Origin: Actinomycetes bacterium
Lineage (GTDB): Bacteria > Actinomycetota > Acidimicrobiia > Acidimicrobiales > Microtrichaceae
Length of the DNA stretch: 30,668 nucleotides
Assembly: GCA_023437745.1 (NCBI GenBank)
Contig: JAEZFI010000031.1
Coordinates: 1 to 30,668, forward strand
Direction of reading: 5' to 3'
In this document: positions 22,269-30,668 of the stretch, piece after piece
Layout of the letters: the number at the start of each line of letters is the position of its first letter
How positions within the stretch are numbered: position 1 is the stretch's first letter
Translations under genes and position numbers: made by a program
The notes under the pieces: generated by a model
What the model was told of the DNA's origin: nothing
Seen by the model: the letters and a program-made list of their open reading frames with translations, nothing else
The model's database searches: none

Positions 22269-23717
22269 ATGCCGAACCCGTACGCAGCGCTCGACGCCAC
22301 CGCCCAAGCCGACCTCGTCCGCACCGGTGAGGCGTCCCCGGCCGAGTTGGTCGACGCAGCACTCGACGCCGTCGACGCCACCGCCGAGCTGAACGCCGTG
22401 ATCCATCGGCGCGACGAGCGGGCCCGGGCCGAGGCCGAGCAGGTCCGGCCCGGTGAGCAGCCGTTCGCCGGCGTCCCGATCGTGGTCAAGGACCTCGACG
22501 GGTTCCTCGCAGGGGAGCCGTACCACGCAGGGAGTCGCCACCTCCGGGACCACGGGTTCGTCCCCGACGTCACCTCCGAGCTGATCGCCCGGCTGCAGCG
22601 GGCGGGGTTCGTCGTGGTGGGCACGTCGAACACGCCGGAGCTGGGGCTCATCCCGAGCACCGAGCCGGTCGTGACCGGACCGACGCGCAACCCGTGGGAC
22701 ACGGGCCGGACCGCAGGCGGCTCGTCGGGCGGTTCCGCCGCGGCGGTCGCCGGCGGCGTGGTTCCCGTCGGTCACGCGGGGGACGGCGGCGGGTCGATCC
22801 GGATCCCTGCGGCGATGTGCGGCCTCGTCGGCCACAAGCCGAGCCGGGGGCGGATCTCGCTGGGCCCGACCGAGACCGAGGCGTGGGGCGGGCTGGTCGC
22901 TCGCCACGTGGTCACTCGATCGGTGCGGGACTGCGCGGCGATCCTCGACGCCGTCGAGGGCCCGCTGCTCGGTGACCCCTACTGGGCCCCGCGCCCGGAG
23001 CGCCCCTACGTCGAGGAGCTGGGCCGGTCGGATCGACGCCTCCGGATCGGTTGGTCGACGGTGGCGGGCGACGGGTCGGCCGTCGACCCGGCGATCGCCG
23101 CCGCCGTGCGCTCGGCCGCGGAGGCCGCGGCCGAGATGGGCCACCAGGTCGAGGAGGCCACGGATCTGCCGTCGGGCGACGCCGAGCTGGTGCAGGAGAT
23201 GACCGGCCACTTCCTCTCGGTGTTCGCCGTCTGGGTCGCGCAGTCGCTGGCCCAGTTCGAGGACTGGACCGGCGTGGCCCCGACGGCCGACACTCTGGAA
23301 GCCCACACTTGGGCGCTGGGGGAGGTGGGCCGTGCCATCGACGCGCTGACCTACGCCCGGTCGATGGAGGGGCTGCGCTCGCTCAGCCGCCGGGTCATGT
23401 CGTGGTGGGGTGACCACGACGTGCTGCTGACGCCGACCGTGGGCGAGCTGCCACCGACACTCGGCCAGTTCGGACCGGCGGAGGACGACCCGACCGCCGG
23501 CGTCATGCGGTCGGCCTCCCTGGTGGCGTTCTGCATCCCCTTCAACATCACGGGTCAGCCGGCGGCATCGCTGCCGCTCGCCGAGCACGCGGGCCTGCCG
23601 ATCGGCGTCCAGCTCGTCGGCGCTCCGGCCCGGGACGACGTCGTCCTCGGCCTTGCTGCGCAGTTCGAAGCGGCCCTGCCGTGGGCGGACCGTCGCCCGC
23701 CCGTCTGGGCCGGCTGA
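22269..23717 (+). CDS. Amidase signature family enzyme
   Basis: 482 aa with the Ser-cisSer-Lys amidase fold. The catalytic Lys is K74 in VVKDLDGF. GGSSGGSAAAVAGGVVP contains the cis-serine (S152/S153), and the nucleophile S176 is in GDGGGSIRIPAAMCGLVGHKPSRGRIS. The C-terminus has FNITGQPAASLPLAEHAGLPIGVQLVG. The family hydrolyses amides of many small molecules, and GatA-type transamidation is unlikely without gatB/gatC nearby. It could equally be an aryl-acylamidase, 6-aminohexanoate-dimer-type or nicotinamide-type enzyme. It is convergent with gpgS, with a 52-bp dyad between them. Confidence 0.87.
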   Translation: MPNPYAALDATAQADLVRTGEASPAELVDAALDAVDATAELNAVIHRRDERARAEAEQVRPGEQPFAGVPIVVKDLDGFLAGEPYHAGSRHLRDHGFVPDVTSELIARLQRAGFVVVGTSNTPELGLIPSTEPVVTGPTRNPWDTGRTAGGSSGGSAAAVAGGVVPVGHAGDGGGSIRIPAAMCGLVGHKPSRGRISLGPTETEAWGGLVARHVVTRSVRDCAAILDAVEGPLLGDPYWAPRPERPYVEELGRSDRRLRIGWSTVAGDGSAVDPAIAAAVRSAAEAAAEMGHQVEEATDLPSGDAELVQEMTGHFLSVFAVWVAQSLAQFEDWTGVAPTADTLEAHTWALGEVGRAIDALTYARSMEGLRSLSRRVMSWWGDHDVLLTPTVGELPPTLGQFGPAEDDPTAGVMRSASLVAFCIPFNITGQPAASLPLAEHAGLPIGVQLVGAPARDDVVLGLAAQFEAALPWADRRPPVWAG

Positions 23718-23732
23718 CCGACCCCGGCCGCT

Positions 23733-23788
23733 CCCGTTCTGTTCCAGCCAGAGCAGCGCGGGCGCTGCTCTCCCTGGAACAGAACGGG
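23733..23788. repeat. 52-bp dyad element, copy A (probable bidirectional terminator)
   Basis: The outer stem CGTTCTGTTCCAG pairs with CTGGAACAGAACG (extended by two more G-C pairs at the base). After a 2x2 internal mismatch (CC/CC) the inner stem AGAGCAGCG/CGCTGCTCT closes a CGGG loop. From the first CGTTC to the last AACG it is 52 bp (23735-23786). It sits between the convergent amidase and gpgS genes. There is no T-tract. Copy B shares the 8-bp ends and the exact length. Confidence 0.7.
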
Positions 23789-23792
23789 CGGG

Positions 23793-24731
23793 CTACCCGA
23801 CGAAGCGGGGGTGGTCGGCGAGCTCGGACAGGGGCGGGCGCTCGCGCACCTCGACCGGGACGCCGTTCCCGTCGGGCAGGAGGAGGGGCGTGTCGGGGTC
23901 GACCAGCCCGGGCTGCGCCTTGTGCAGGATCGTGCCGGCGACGGCCATCGCCTGCGGTGAGAGCTCCGACAGGGGGCGGTTGCGGTGGTGGCGCACGTCG
24001 AGGTCCACCTGCGCGATCGAGTCGATGCCGTACCGCGCCGCCACGTCGATCAACAGGCCGATGTCCACGCCGTAGCCCTCGACGAACGGCAGCTGCTCGA
24101 GGACGTCGCGCCGTCCGCCGTACTCGCCCGACAGCGGCTGGCGGATGCGGCACAGCGCCGGGAAGAACATCGAGAGCAGCGGGCGGGCGACCAGCTCGGT
24201 GACCCGGCCGCCCCCGACGCCGTCGTGCTCCTCACGCCGGTACCAGCCCTTCGAGAACGTCACCGTGGGGTCGAGCACCAGTGGCGCGGCCACCCCCACC
24301 ACGAAGCGCTCGTCGAACTCGCGGATGTCGGCGTCGCACCACACCACCAGGTCGCCCTCGGAGACGAAGAGCGACTTCCACAGCACCTCGCCCTTGCCGT
24401 GCCCCTCCCCGTGGTCGGGGAGGACGGCCCGCGCCGAGACCACTCGAGCCCCGGCGGCGGCGGCCACGGCGGCCGTGCCGTCGGACGAGTGGTCGTCGAT
24501 CACCACGATCTCGTCCACCAGCGGGTGGTCCTCGACCAGGCGCCGGTGGAGCGTCTCGACGATGAAGCCGACGGTGGCGGCCTCGTTGCGGGCGGGGAGG
24601 CACACCGAGATGCTCCGTCCGGCCTTGGCGTCGCAGAGCTCCTCGATGGTCGCGTCGGCGTGGTGGAACGACCGGCGGGTCGCCGGGAGCAGGACATCCT
24701 CGTCGAGGTCGGTCAGCGCTCCGGAGTGCAT
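23793..24731 (-). CDS. gpgS: Glucosyl-3-phosphoglycerate synthase (GT81)
   Basis: 312 aa GT-A fold glycosyltransferase. SVCLPARNEAATVG and VDEIVVIDDHSSDGTA form the nucleotide-sugar site. GKGEVLWKSLFVSEGDLVVWCDADI contains the metal-binding D133-A-D135. EYGGRRDVLEQLPFVEGYGVDIGLLIDVAARYG and LDVRHHRNRPLSELSPQAM are typical of GpgS from mycobacteria and other actinobacteria. It transfers glucose from a nucleotide donor to 3-phosphoglycerate, the first step to glucosylglycerate or methylglucose lipopolysaccharides. No dedicated GpgP is in the window. ATG 24731 has AAGG about 6 nt upstream; TAGGTT on the minus strand at 24778-24783 is a possible -10. Confidence 0.87.
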   Translation of the reverse strand: MHSGALTDLDEDVLLPATRRSFHHADATIEELCDAKAGRSISVCLPARNEAATVGFIVETLHRRLVEDHPLVDEIVVIDDHSSDGTAAVAAAAGARVVSARAVLPDHGEGHGKGEVLWKSLFVSEGDLVVWCDADIREFDERFVVGVAAPLVLDPTVTFSKGWYRREEHDGVGGGRVTELVARPLLSMFFPALCRIRQPLSGEYGGRRDVLEQLPFVEGYGVDIGLLIDVAARYGIDSIAQVDLDVRHHRNRPLSELSPQAMAVAGTILHKAQPGLVDPDTPLLLPDGNGVPVEVRERPPLSELADHPRFVG

Positions 24732-24870
24732 GAGTCACCTTGCCGCCGTGGTTTCGCACCTCGGCTCACGTGGCTGCAACCTACCGGGTGCGTCGCGCTA
24801 TTCCGTCGGCGAGGCCCCGGCTCGAGCCCACGAAGGGCCCCTGGGATGAGAACCGACGCCGCCGGTGTTC

Positions 24871-24876
24871 TACGAT
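24871..24876 (+). promoter_or_regulatory. Predicted -10 element (TACGAT) with leader
   Basis: TACGAT lies 27 nt before the ATG of the CysO-like gene, and a Shine-Dalgarno GAGGTGA follows. This start is therefore a conventional leadered one. Confidence 0.4.
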
Positions 24877-24903
24877 CCCGGCCGTTCGACCACGAGGTGA
24901 TCC

Positions 24904-25179
24904 ATGAGCGTTCCCATCCGCATCCCCACCACGCTGCGCACGCTGACCGGCGGCGCGTCCGAGGTCTCGGTCGAGGGCTCGACCGTGGGGGAGGTGCTCG
25001 AGGCGCTCGATGCAGCGCACCCCGGGTTCAAGGATCGTCTCATCGACGAGGACGGCGCACTCCGCCGGTTCGTCAACGTCTTCGTGGCCGACGACGACGT
25101 CCGCTTCATGGACGGCCTCGGCACGCCCGTGGCCGACGGTCAGACCGTCTCGATCATCCCCGCCGTCGCCGGAGGCTGA
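24904..25179 (+). CDS. CysO-like sulfur carrier protein (MoaD/ThiS family)
   Basis: 91 aa beta-grasp protein ending in the diagnostic Gly-Gly (IIPAVAGG). VPIRIPTTLRTLTGG at the N-terminus and RRFVNVFVADDDVRFMDGLGTPVADGQTVSIIPAVAGG at the C-terminus resemble mycobacterial CysO more than MoaD or ThiS. CysO carries sulfur as a C-terminal thiocarboxylate for cysteine synthesis by CysM. No cysM, mec or MoeB-like activating gene is nearby, so the pathway partner must be elsewhere or the role differs. GAGGTGA precedes ATG 24904. It is convergent with the monooxygenase gene, with the second 52-bp dyad between them. Confidence 0.83.
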   Translation: MSVPIRIPTTLRTLTGGASEVSVEGSTVGEVLEALDAAHPGFKDRLIDEDGALRRFVNVFVADDDVRFMDGLGTPVADGQTVSIIPAVAGG

Positions 25180-25185
25180 CCACCT

Positions 25186-25237
25186 CGTTCTGTCGCGTAG
25201 GGCGTGACGCCGGCGTCACGCTGTACGCGACAGAACG
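25186..25237. repeat. 52-bp dyad element, copy B (probable bidirectional terminator)
   Basis: The outer stem CGTTCTGTCGCGTA pairs with TACGCGACAGAACG (14 bp). A 2x2 internal mismatch (GG/TG) encloses a perfect 20-bp inner palindrome, GCGTGACGCCGGCGTCACGC. Total length is 52 bp. It begins 7 bp after the CysO-like stop and ends 18 bp before the monooxygenase stop, so it lies between convergent genes like copy A. The ends CGTTCTGT/ACAGAACG are identical to copy A while the interior differs. Confidence 0.72.
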
Positions 25238-25255
25238 GCCACGGGTGGGGCGCGA

Positions 25256-26698
25256 TCAGGCGATCGCTGCCAGCAGACCCGCGCGGTCGGGGCCGAGGCT
25301 CGGCTCGGGCGGCCGCTCGTCGCGGTCCTGGTACACCTTCATCACACGGCCGATCACGTCCCAGTTCGTCATCAGGTGATCGGGCGCCTCGAGCAGGTTG
25401 AACATCCGCAGGAAGGCCCGCAGCACGACGGGGTCCACCCGCAGCGCGGGCAGGAGGCCGTCGCGGAGCAGCGCCCGCATCGGGTCCTCCTCGGCGCCGT
25501 CGTCCGGGGCCGCCTGCGTGGCCTGTCGCAGGCGCGCGGCCTCCTTCCGGTTCGAGGCGTCCTGAGTGACCGACGCCCGGTACCAGGGGAGGATCTCGTC
25601 CCGGCTGGCCGCCTCGTAGGCGGCGCCGAGGGCACCCGGGTCGGACGGGTGGGCGTCCGCCGCGGCCCCGAGCAGGTGCGCCTGGACCATCGACAGGCTG
25701 CACCCGCGGCCGTAGAGCGGGTTCGTGCAGGTGTGGGCGTCGCCGACGGCGACGAACCCCTCGACCAGCGGCCGACCGTCCTCGTCCACGAAGGTCCGGC
25801 GCCGGTTCAGCAGCCGCGCCATCACGTTCACCTCGGTGATGGGCACGGCGCGCCCGTCCACGTACGAGGCGGTGGCGGGCACCTGCGCGGCGGCGAGGAG
25901 GAACATCTCGGGGTCGAGCAGGTGGTGCCGCAGCTCGTCGTCGTCGACCGCGGTGGCGAACGTGATGGAGAAGGTGCGGTTGTCCCCCGGGAACACCCCG
26001 TACTTGAGGTAGCCGAGGTCGCCGCCGATCGGGCCGACCTGCTCGGGGTACGCCTGCCCGTCGAGCAGCTCGAAGAACCGGGACGTGTAGATGATGCCCG
26101 TGTCCTCCTCGTGCTCGTCGATGGTCACGCCGAGCGGGGCGAGGAGCGCCGGGACGTTCGCCCGCCGCCCTCCGGCCTCGACGACGAGGTCGGCACGGAG
26201 CTCGCTGCCGTCGGCCAGTGCCACTCCCCGCACGACCGCCGGTGAACCCTGCGCCGCCGCTTGGCCCACGACCCCGGTGACGGCGACGTCGTCGTGGAGC
26301 GCGACGTTCGGGTCGGCGAGGACGGTCCGGCGCAGGACCCACTCGAAGGTGGTCCGGCGGCAGGCCAGGGCGATCAGGTCGGCGTCGCCGTCCATCGGCG
26401 TGCGATCCATGCCCTCGGGCAGCGTCGCGATGAAGTCCATGTCCGTGGCGCCCGCCGCGTAGAGCGCGTCGAGGACGTCGGGGTGGTGGTCGCGCAGCAG
26501 GTTCCGCAGGCGGGCGAGGAAGGCATGGGAGTGCCGCACCTGGGGAGCGCCACGGCGGTCCCAGGCGAAGGCCCCGGCGGCGTCCTCGGGCAACGGGGTC
26601 GCGTCGCGCTCGACGATCGTGACGTGGTGGCCGTGGCGCGACAGCTCGAGCGCGCTGGCCAGGCCGGCCACACCGGCTCCGACGATCACGACCTCCAT
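25256..26698 (-). CDS. FAD-dependent monooxygenase/oxidoreductase
   Basis: 480 aa class A flavoprotein. The FAD fingerprint VVIVGAGVAGLASALELSRHGHHVTIVERD opens the protein (GAGVAG at residues 7-12). A second FAD motif, GFVAVGDAHTCTNPLYGRGCSLSMVQAHLLG, lies near residue 325. The middle strands fit a p-hydroxybenzoate-hydroxylase-like or geranylgeranyl-reductase-like substrate domain. The C-terminal ~100 residues are helical with no known motif. The substrate is unknown; hydroxylation or hydride transfer on a hydrophobic molecule is plausible. ATG 26698 has AGGAGG 8 nt upstream; an in-frame GTG at 26707 is less likely. Expression is probably controlled through the 18-bp palindrome overlapping its transcription start. 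Confidence 0.83.
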   Translation of the reverse strand: MEVVIVGAGVAGLASALELSRHGHHVTIVERDATPLPEDAAGAFAWDRRGAPQVRHSHAFLARLRNLLRDHHPDVLDALYAAGATDMDFIATLPEGMDRTPMDGDADLIALACRRTTFEWVLRRTVLADPNVALHDDVAVTGVVGQAAAQGSPAVVRGVALADGSELRADLVVEAGGRRANVPALLAPLGVTIDEHEEDTGIIYTSRFFELLDGQAYPEQVGPIGGDLGYLKYGVFPGDNRTFSITFATAVDDDELRHHLLDPEMFLLAAAQVPATASYVDGRAVPITEVNVMARLLNRRRTFVDEDGRPLVEGFVAVGDAHTCTNPLYGRGCSLSMVQAHLLGAAADAHPSDPGALGAAYEAASRDEILPWYRASVTQDASNRKEAARLRQATQAAPDDGAEEDPMRALLRDGLLPALRVDPVVLRAFLRMFNLLEAPDHLMTNWDVIGRVMKVYQDRDERPPEPSLGPDRAGLLAAIA

Positions 26699-26736
26699 GC
26701 GACCCACCTCCTCACGGAACGCCTGCCCCGGCTGAA

Positions 26737-26754
26737 CTTGACCGATCGGTCAAG
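26737..26754. promoter_or_regulatory. TetR-type operator palindrome in the monooxygenase promoter
   Basis: CTTGACCGATCGGTCAAG is a perfect 18-bp palindrome. Its form, TTGACCG-AT-CGGTCAA, is typical of TetR-family operators in actinobacteria. It starts directly after a TATCGT -10 (26755-26760, minus strand), covering the expected transcription start, which suits repression. No tetR gene is in the window. Confidence 0.6.
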
Positions 26755-26760
26755 ACGATA
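26755..26760 (-). promoter_or_regulatory. Predicted -10 element (TATCGT) of the monooxygenase gene
   Basis: TATCGT on the minus strand lies 56 nt before the ATG. The leader carries AGGAGG. No convincing -35 was found 17 bp upstream. Confidence 0.4.
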
Positions 26761-26825
26761 CCGACGCCGTGGGCCGGCTGCTCGGACCGGTTGGTGGGAC
26801 CGGCGGCCGGCGACGCCGACCGAGG

Positions 26826-28769
26826 TCAGGTCCGGTAGAGGGAGAGGATCTGCGGGCCCAACCACTCGGCGACGGTGCGTGCCGTGTCGTTGGTGAAGTG
26901 CACCCCGTCAGGGCGGAGCGAACGCTCGTCGGGGTGGTCGGCGAGCCACCCCGCGAGGTCGAGGACGACGATGCGGTCGTCCGTCGCCGCGACGTCGCGG
27001 AGCATCGTCCGGAACAGCTCCATGCGGGCGGGCTCCGACTCGGGGAAGGCCTCGGCGGGCGACCGGCCGTCGACCCGTCCGACGTCGATGTCCGGGCTCG
27101 CCAGCAGCACGACCAGCTTGGAGTGCACCAGCAGCAGGTCGACCGCGTTGCGGAGCTCCGTGCGGATCGCCTGGTCCAGCTCGGGGTCCTTCCCGATGGT
27201 GCGGTACGGGCCCTTGCGGCCGAGCTGCTGGTCGACGACCTCCCACGGCCCCAGCTGCAGCACGCTCACGTCGGGGTGCTGCTGCTCCGCGTCGGCGACC
27301 CAGTCGGCCTTCCACGTGGCGCACTCGGCGGGGTCGTCGAGCGACTCGCCCTTCGTCATCCGCGTCACGTTCGTCAGGAGCCCGCACCCGATGCCCGAGA
27401 TGCCGCCCGCCGGGGTCCACTGGTCGAGGTGGTCGAACCCCCAGTCGGCCAGGCCCGTGCCGGTCATGAACGCCGTCGAGTCGCCGAACGTCGCGACGCG
27501 CGGTGCTGCCGCGTTGGTCTGCGCGCCCTTGCCGACCGCCTCCATCACCTCGGCGCGCCGGGCGGCCGCCGCCTCGAAGTCGATGGCGGGGCCGTCGGTG
27601 GACACGACGGCGGTGACGAGCACCACCAGGGCGAGCACCACCGCCACGCCCGTCCCGGCGAACACGCCCGTCGTCCGAGCCGTCCAGCTGCTCGTGCGGA
27701 TCGGCCGCTCGATGAACCGCTGCGACAGGCCGGCGACGATGAAGGAGGCGGTGAGCCCGATCGCCAGGCGCGCCGGGGCGGCGAGCCCGGTGTGCTGCTG
27801 CAGCCAGACCAGGATCGGCCAGTGGACGAGGTACCCCGCGTACGAGACCTTGCCCACCCACACGAGCGGACGGACCGAGAGCAGGGATCGCACGGGCCCC
27901 CGCCTCTGGACGGCGCCGAGCATGACGAGCACCGTGAGCAGCGCATAGAGCGACAGCCCGCCGCGGTACCAGTAGCCCGCCTCGCGGTCGGCGACGAGCC
28001 AGAGCACGACCACTGCCACGAGGGCCAGTGACGACACGCCGCGGAGCCTCGATCGGGCGACGCCGCGGGGCGCGGGCCGACCCAGCCACCACAGGGCGAG
28101 CAGGCCACCCGCGAGCAGCTCGGCGAGACGGGTGTCGGTGCCGAAGTACATCCGGTCGATGCGCGCCCCGCTGCCCGCGAGGTGCGACGACCAGGCGATC
28201 GACGCCACCGCGAGCACGGCGAAGGCGCCGGCGAGGACCCGTCGCGAGCCCCGGCCCCACGCGAGCAGCCCCGCCACGACCAGCGGGAAGAGCACGTAGA
28301 ACTGCTCCTCGATCGCCAGCGTCCAGAAGTGCGTGAACGGGGAAGGGCTCGAGAAGATCGCCGCGTAGGAGTCACCGGCGACGATGAAGTGCCAGTTGGC
28401 GACGTACGTCAGCGACGCGATGCCGTCGCCTCGGAGCCGGCTCAGCTGCGCGCTGTCGCCCAGGGCGATCGCCGCGAGGACGATGAGCGCGATCGTGGCC
28501 AGCGCCGCCGGCATGAGGCGGCGGAGGCGCCTGGTCCAGAAGTCCCGCAGCGAGATGCCCCCGGTCACCTCGTGCTCCCGGATGAGGAGGGACGTGATGA
28601 GGAACCCGGACAGGGTGAAGAAGGTGGAGACGCTCAGGAACGCGCCGGGCGCCCATCCCACGCCGGAGTGGTAGACCGCGATCGCGAGGAGCGCGAGGCC
28701 CCGCAGCCCGTCGAGGGCCGGCTGGTAGCTGATCCCCGGGCGGGCCGGGGCGTGGGAGGTGACGGTCAA
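26826..28769 (-). CDS. OafA/YrhL-type acyltransferase with C-terminal SGNH domain
   Basis: About 647 aa. The N-terminal acyltransferase_3 domain has roughly ten membrane segments and begins YQPALDGLRGLALLAIAVYHSG (catalytic-type H34), then FFTLSGFLITSLLIREHE and FWTLAIEEQFYVLFPLV. From about residue 426 an extracytoplasmic SGNH-like domain follows: FGDSTAFMTG with Ser about 431, and DGVHF with Asp/His about 621/624. Such fusions O-acetylate cell-surface polysaccharides or peptidoglycan-linked glycans. The start is uncertain. I prefer TTG 28769, just before the conserved domain; a GTG at 28847 would place the coding sequence inside the CIRCE element. It is divergent from groEL, sharing its 205-bp control region. 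Confidence 0.8.
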   Translation of the reverse strand: MTVTSHAPARPGISYQPALDGLRGLALLAIAVYHSGVGWAPGAFLSVSTFFTLSGFLITSLLIREHEVTGGISLRDFWTRRLRRLMPAALATIALIVLAAIALGDSAQLSRLRGDGIASLTYVANWHFIVAGDSYAAIFSSPSPFTHFWTLAIEEQFYVLFPLVVAGLLAWGRGSRRVLAGAFAVLAVASIAWSSHLAGSGARIDRMYFGTDTRLAELLAGGLLALWWLGRPAPRGVARSRLRGVSSLALVAVVVLWLVADREAGYWYRGGLSLYALLTVLVMLGAVQRRGPVRSLLSVRPLVWVGKVSYAGYLVHWPILVWLQQHTGLAAPARLAIGLTASFIVAGLSQRFIERPIRTSSWTARTTGVFAGTGVAVVLALVVLVTAVVSTDGPAIDFEAAAARRAEVMEAVGKGAQTNAAAPRVATFGDSTAFMTGTGLADWGFDHLDQWTPAGGISGIGCGLLTNVTRMTKGESLDDPAECATWKADWVADAEQQHPDVSVLQLGPWEVVDQQLGRKGPYRTIGKDPELDQAIRTELRNAVDLLLVHSKLVVLLASPDIDVGRVDGRSPAEAFPESEPARMELFRTMLRDVAATDDRIVVLDLAGWLADHPDERSLRPDGVHFTNDTARTVAEWLGPQILSLYRT

Positions 28770-28840
28770 CGTGGGGCCTGCGATCGGGGAGTCGCCACAG
28801 CCTAAGGAGGCGACCCCGTGCCGAGGAATCCGCCCCGCGC

Positions 28841-28867
28841 TTAGCACTCGACCTCACCGAGTGCTAA
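28841..28867. promoter_or_regulatory. CIRCE element 1 (HrcA operator), perfect
   Basis: TTAGCACTC-N9-GAGTGCTAA matches the CIRCE consensus at every position. It lies 107 bp upstream of the groEL start codon. HrcA binding here represses chaperonin genes and is relieved by heat. A weak promoter overlapping it (TTAGCA, 18 bp, TAAAAC) is possible but speculative. Confidence 0.9.
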
Positions 28868-28872
28868 AACTG

Positions 28873-28899
28873 CCAGCACTCGCGAGGCGCGAGTGCCAG
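28873..28899. promoter_or_regulatory. CIRCE element 2 (HrcA operator), near-perfect
   Basis: CCAGCACTC-N9-GAGTGCCAG keeps the nine-base spacer and the core of both arms, with two changes from consensus in each half. Its start is 32 bp from that of the first element, about three helical turns, so two HrcA dimers could bind the same face. Confidence 0.7.
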
Positions 28900-28974
28900 C
28901 TCGTCGAGCCGGCACGGATCGCTGCGGGTCAGACAACAGGCCGCCCCCTCGGGCGCTGACCAGGAAGTGACTCA

Positions 28975-30606
<1,632 letters not shown>

Positions 30607-30625
30607 GCCGTCTGGGCTCTGGTTC

Positions 30626-30661
30626 TCCGCGAGGCGGGGGGGCCCCGCCCCCCCCCCCCGG
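30626..30661. other. G/C homopolymer contig-edge sequence
   Basis: After the groEL stop the sequence turns into long G and C runs, including about 14 consecutive Cs near the end. It resembles the opposite edge of the window. A weak GGCGGGG/CCCCGCC pairing exists, but an assembly artefact is more likely than a real terminator. Confidence 0.55.
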
Positions 30662-30668
30662 CCCGTAC

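Noticed and set aside
28770..28847. N-terminal extension of the acyltransferase to GTG 28847
   Set aside because: It would run through the perfect CIRCE element and contains a TTA codon unlike the rest of the gene; kept only as an alternative.

Overview
The window looks like a chromosomal segment from a high-GC Gram-positive bacterium of the Actinomycetota. By eye GC is about 70% or more, with strong G/C preference at third codon positions. The gene families agree: DUF222/HNH protein, LytR_C protein, long HPF, CysO-like sulfur carrier, actinobacterial GpgS and a CIRCE-controlled lone groEL. An Acidimicrobiia-type organism is my best guess, from overall feel only. Both extreme ends (about 1-36 and 30630-30661) are G/C homopolymer mixtures that look like contig-end artefacts, so the window may be a whole contig. 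I see no rRNA, tRNA, CRISPR array, transposase or prophage genes.

Layout. 1-5.1 kb: the N-terminal part of a large AAA/LuxR-type ATPase (minus), a lipoprotein alpha/beta hydrolase, a DUF427 protein, a YdeI/OmdA-like protein and a single-subunit FMN glutamate-synthase-like enzyme. 5.1-8 kb: a GH65 sugar phosphorylase overlapping a tandem universal stress protein gene. 8-11.4 kb: a membrane-anchored EEP phosphohydrolase, an SDR/DUF2867 protein and a methyltransferase. 11.4-16.4 kb: a divergent pair (XRE-cupin regulator and GliT/thioredoxin-reductase-like flavoprotein), a long hibernation factor, a cysteine-cluster protein, a DUF222/HNH protein behind an ideal LexA box, and a PNPOx-like flavoprotein. 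16.4-18.3 kb: an acyl-CoA hydrolase/CoA-transferase, an acidic 54-aa protein and a bactofilin-like protein. 18.4-24.7 kb: LytR_C protein, trehalose-6-phosphate phosphatase (otsB), trehalose-6-phosphate synthase (otsA), glycerate kinase, an amidase and glucosyl-3-phosphoglycerate synthase (gpgS). 24.9-28.8 kb: a CysO-like sulfur carrier, an FAD monooxygenase behind an 18-bp perfect palindrome, and an OafA-type acyltransferase with a SGNH domain. 28.8-30.6 kb: two tandem CIRCE operators and groEL.

How they may work together. otsA, otsB, a GH65 phosphorylase, glycerate kinase and gpgS form a loose compatible-solute and storage-sugar neighbourhood (trehalose and glucosylglycerate). They sit among stress genes: USP, hibernation factor, SOS-type HNH gene and groEL. 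This is contextual inference, since the genes lie on both strands in several transcription units.

Regulatory grammar is unusually readable. About ten starts have a TANNNT (or near) hexamer ending 6-8 nt before the start codon and no Shine-Dalgarno, which predicts leaderless mRNAs. Most of the remaining starts have a clear or fair Shine-Dalgarno. Between convergent genes lie two dyads, each exactly 52 bp between identical 8-bp termini (CGTTCTGT...ACAGAACG) but with different interiors. This is the least familiar feature of the window.
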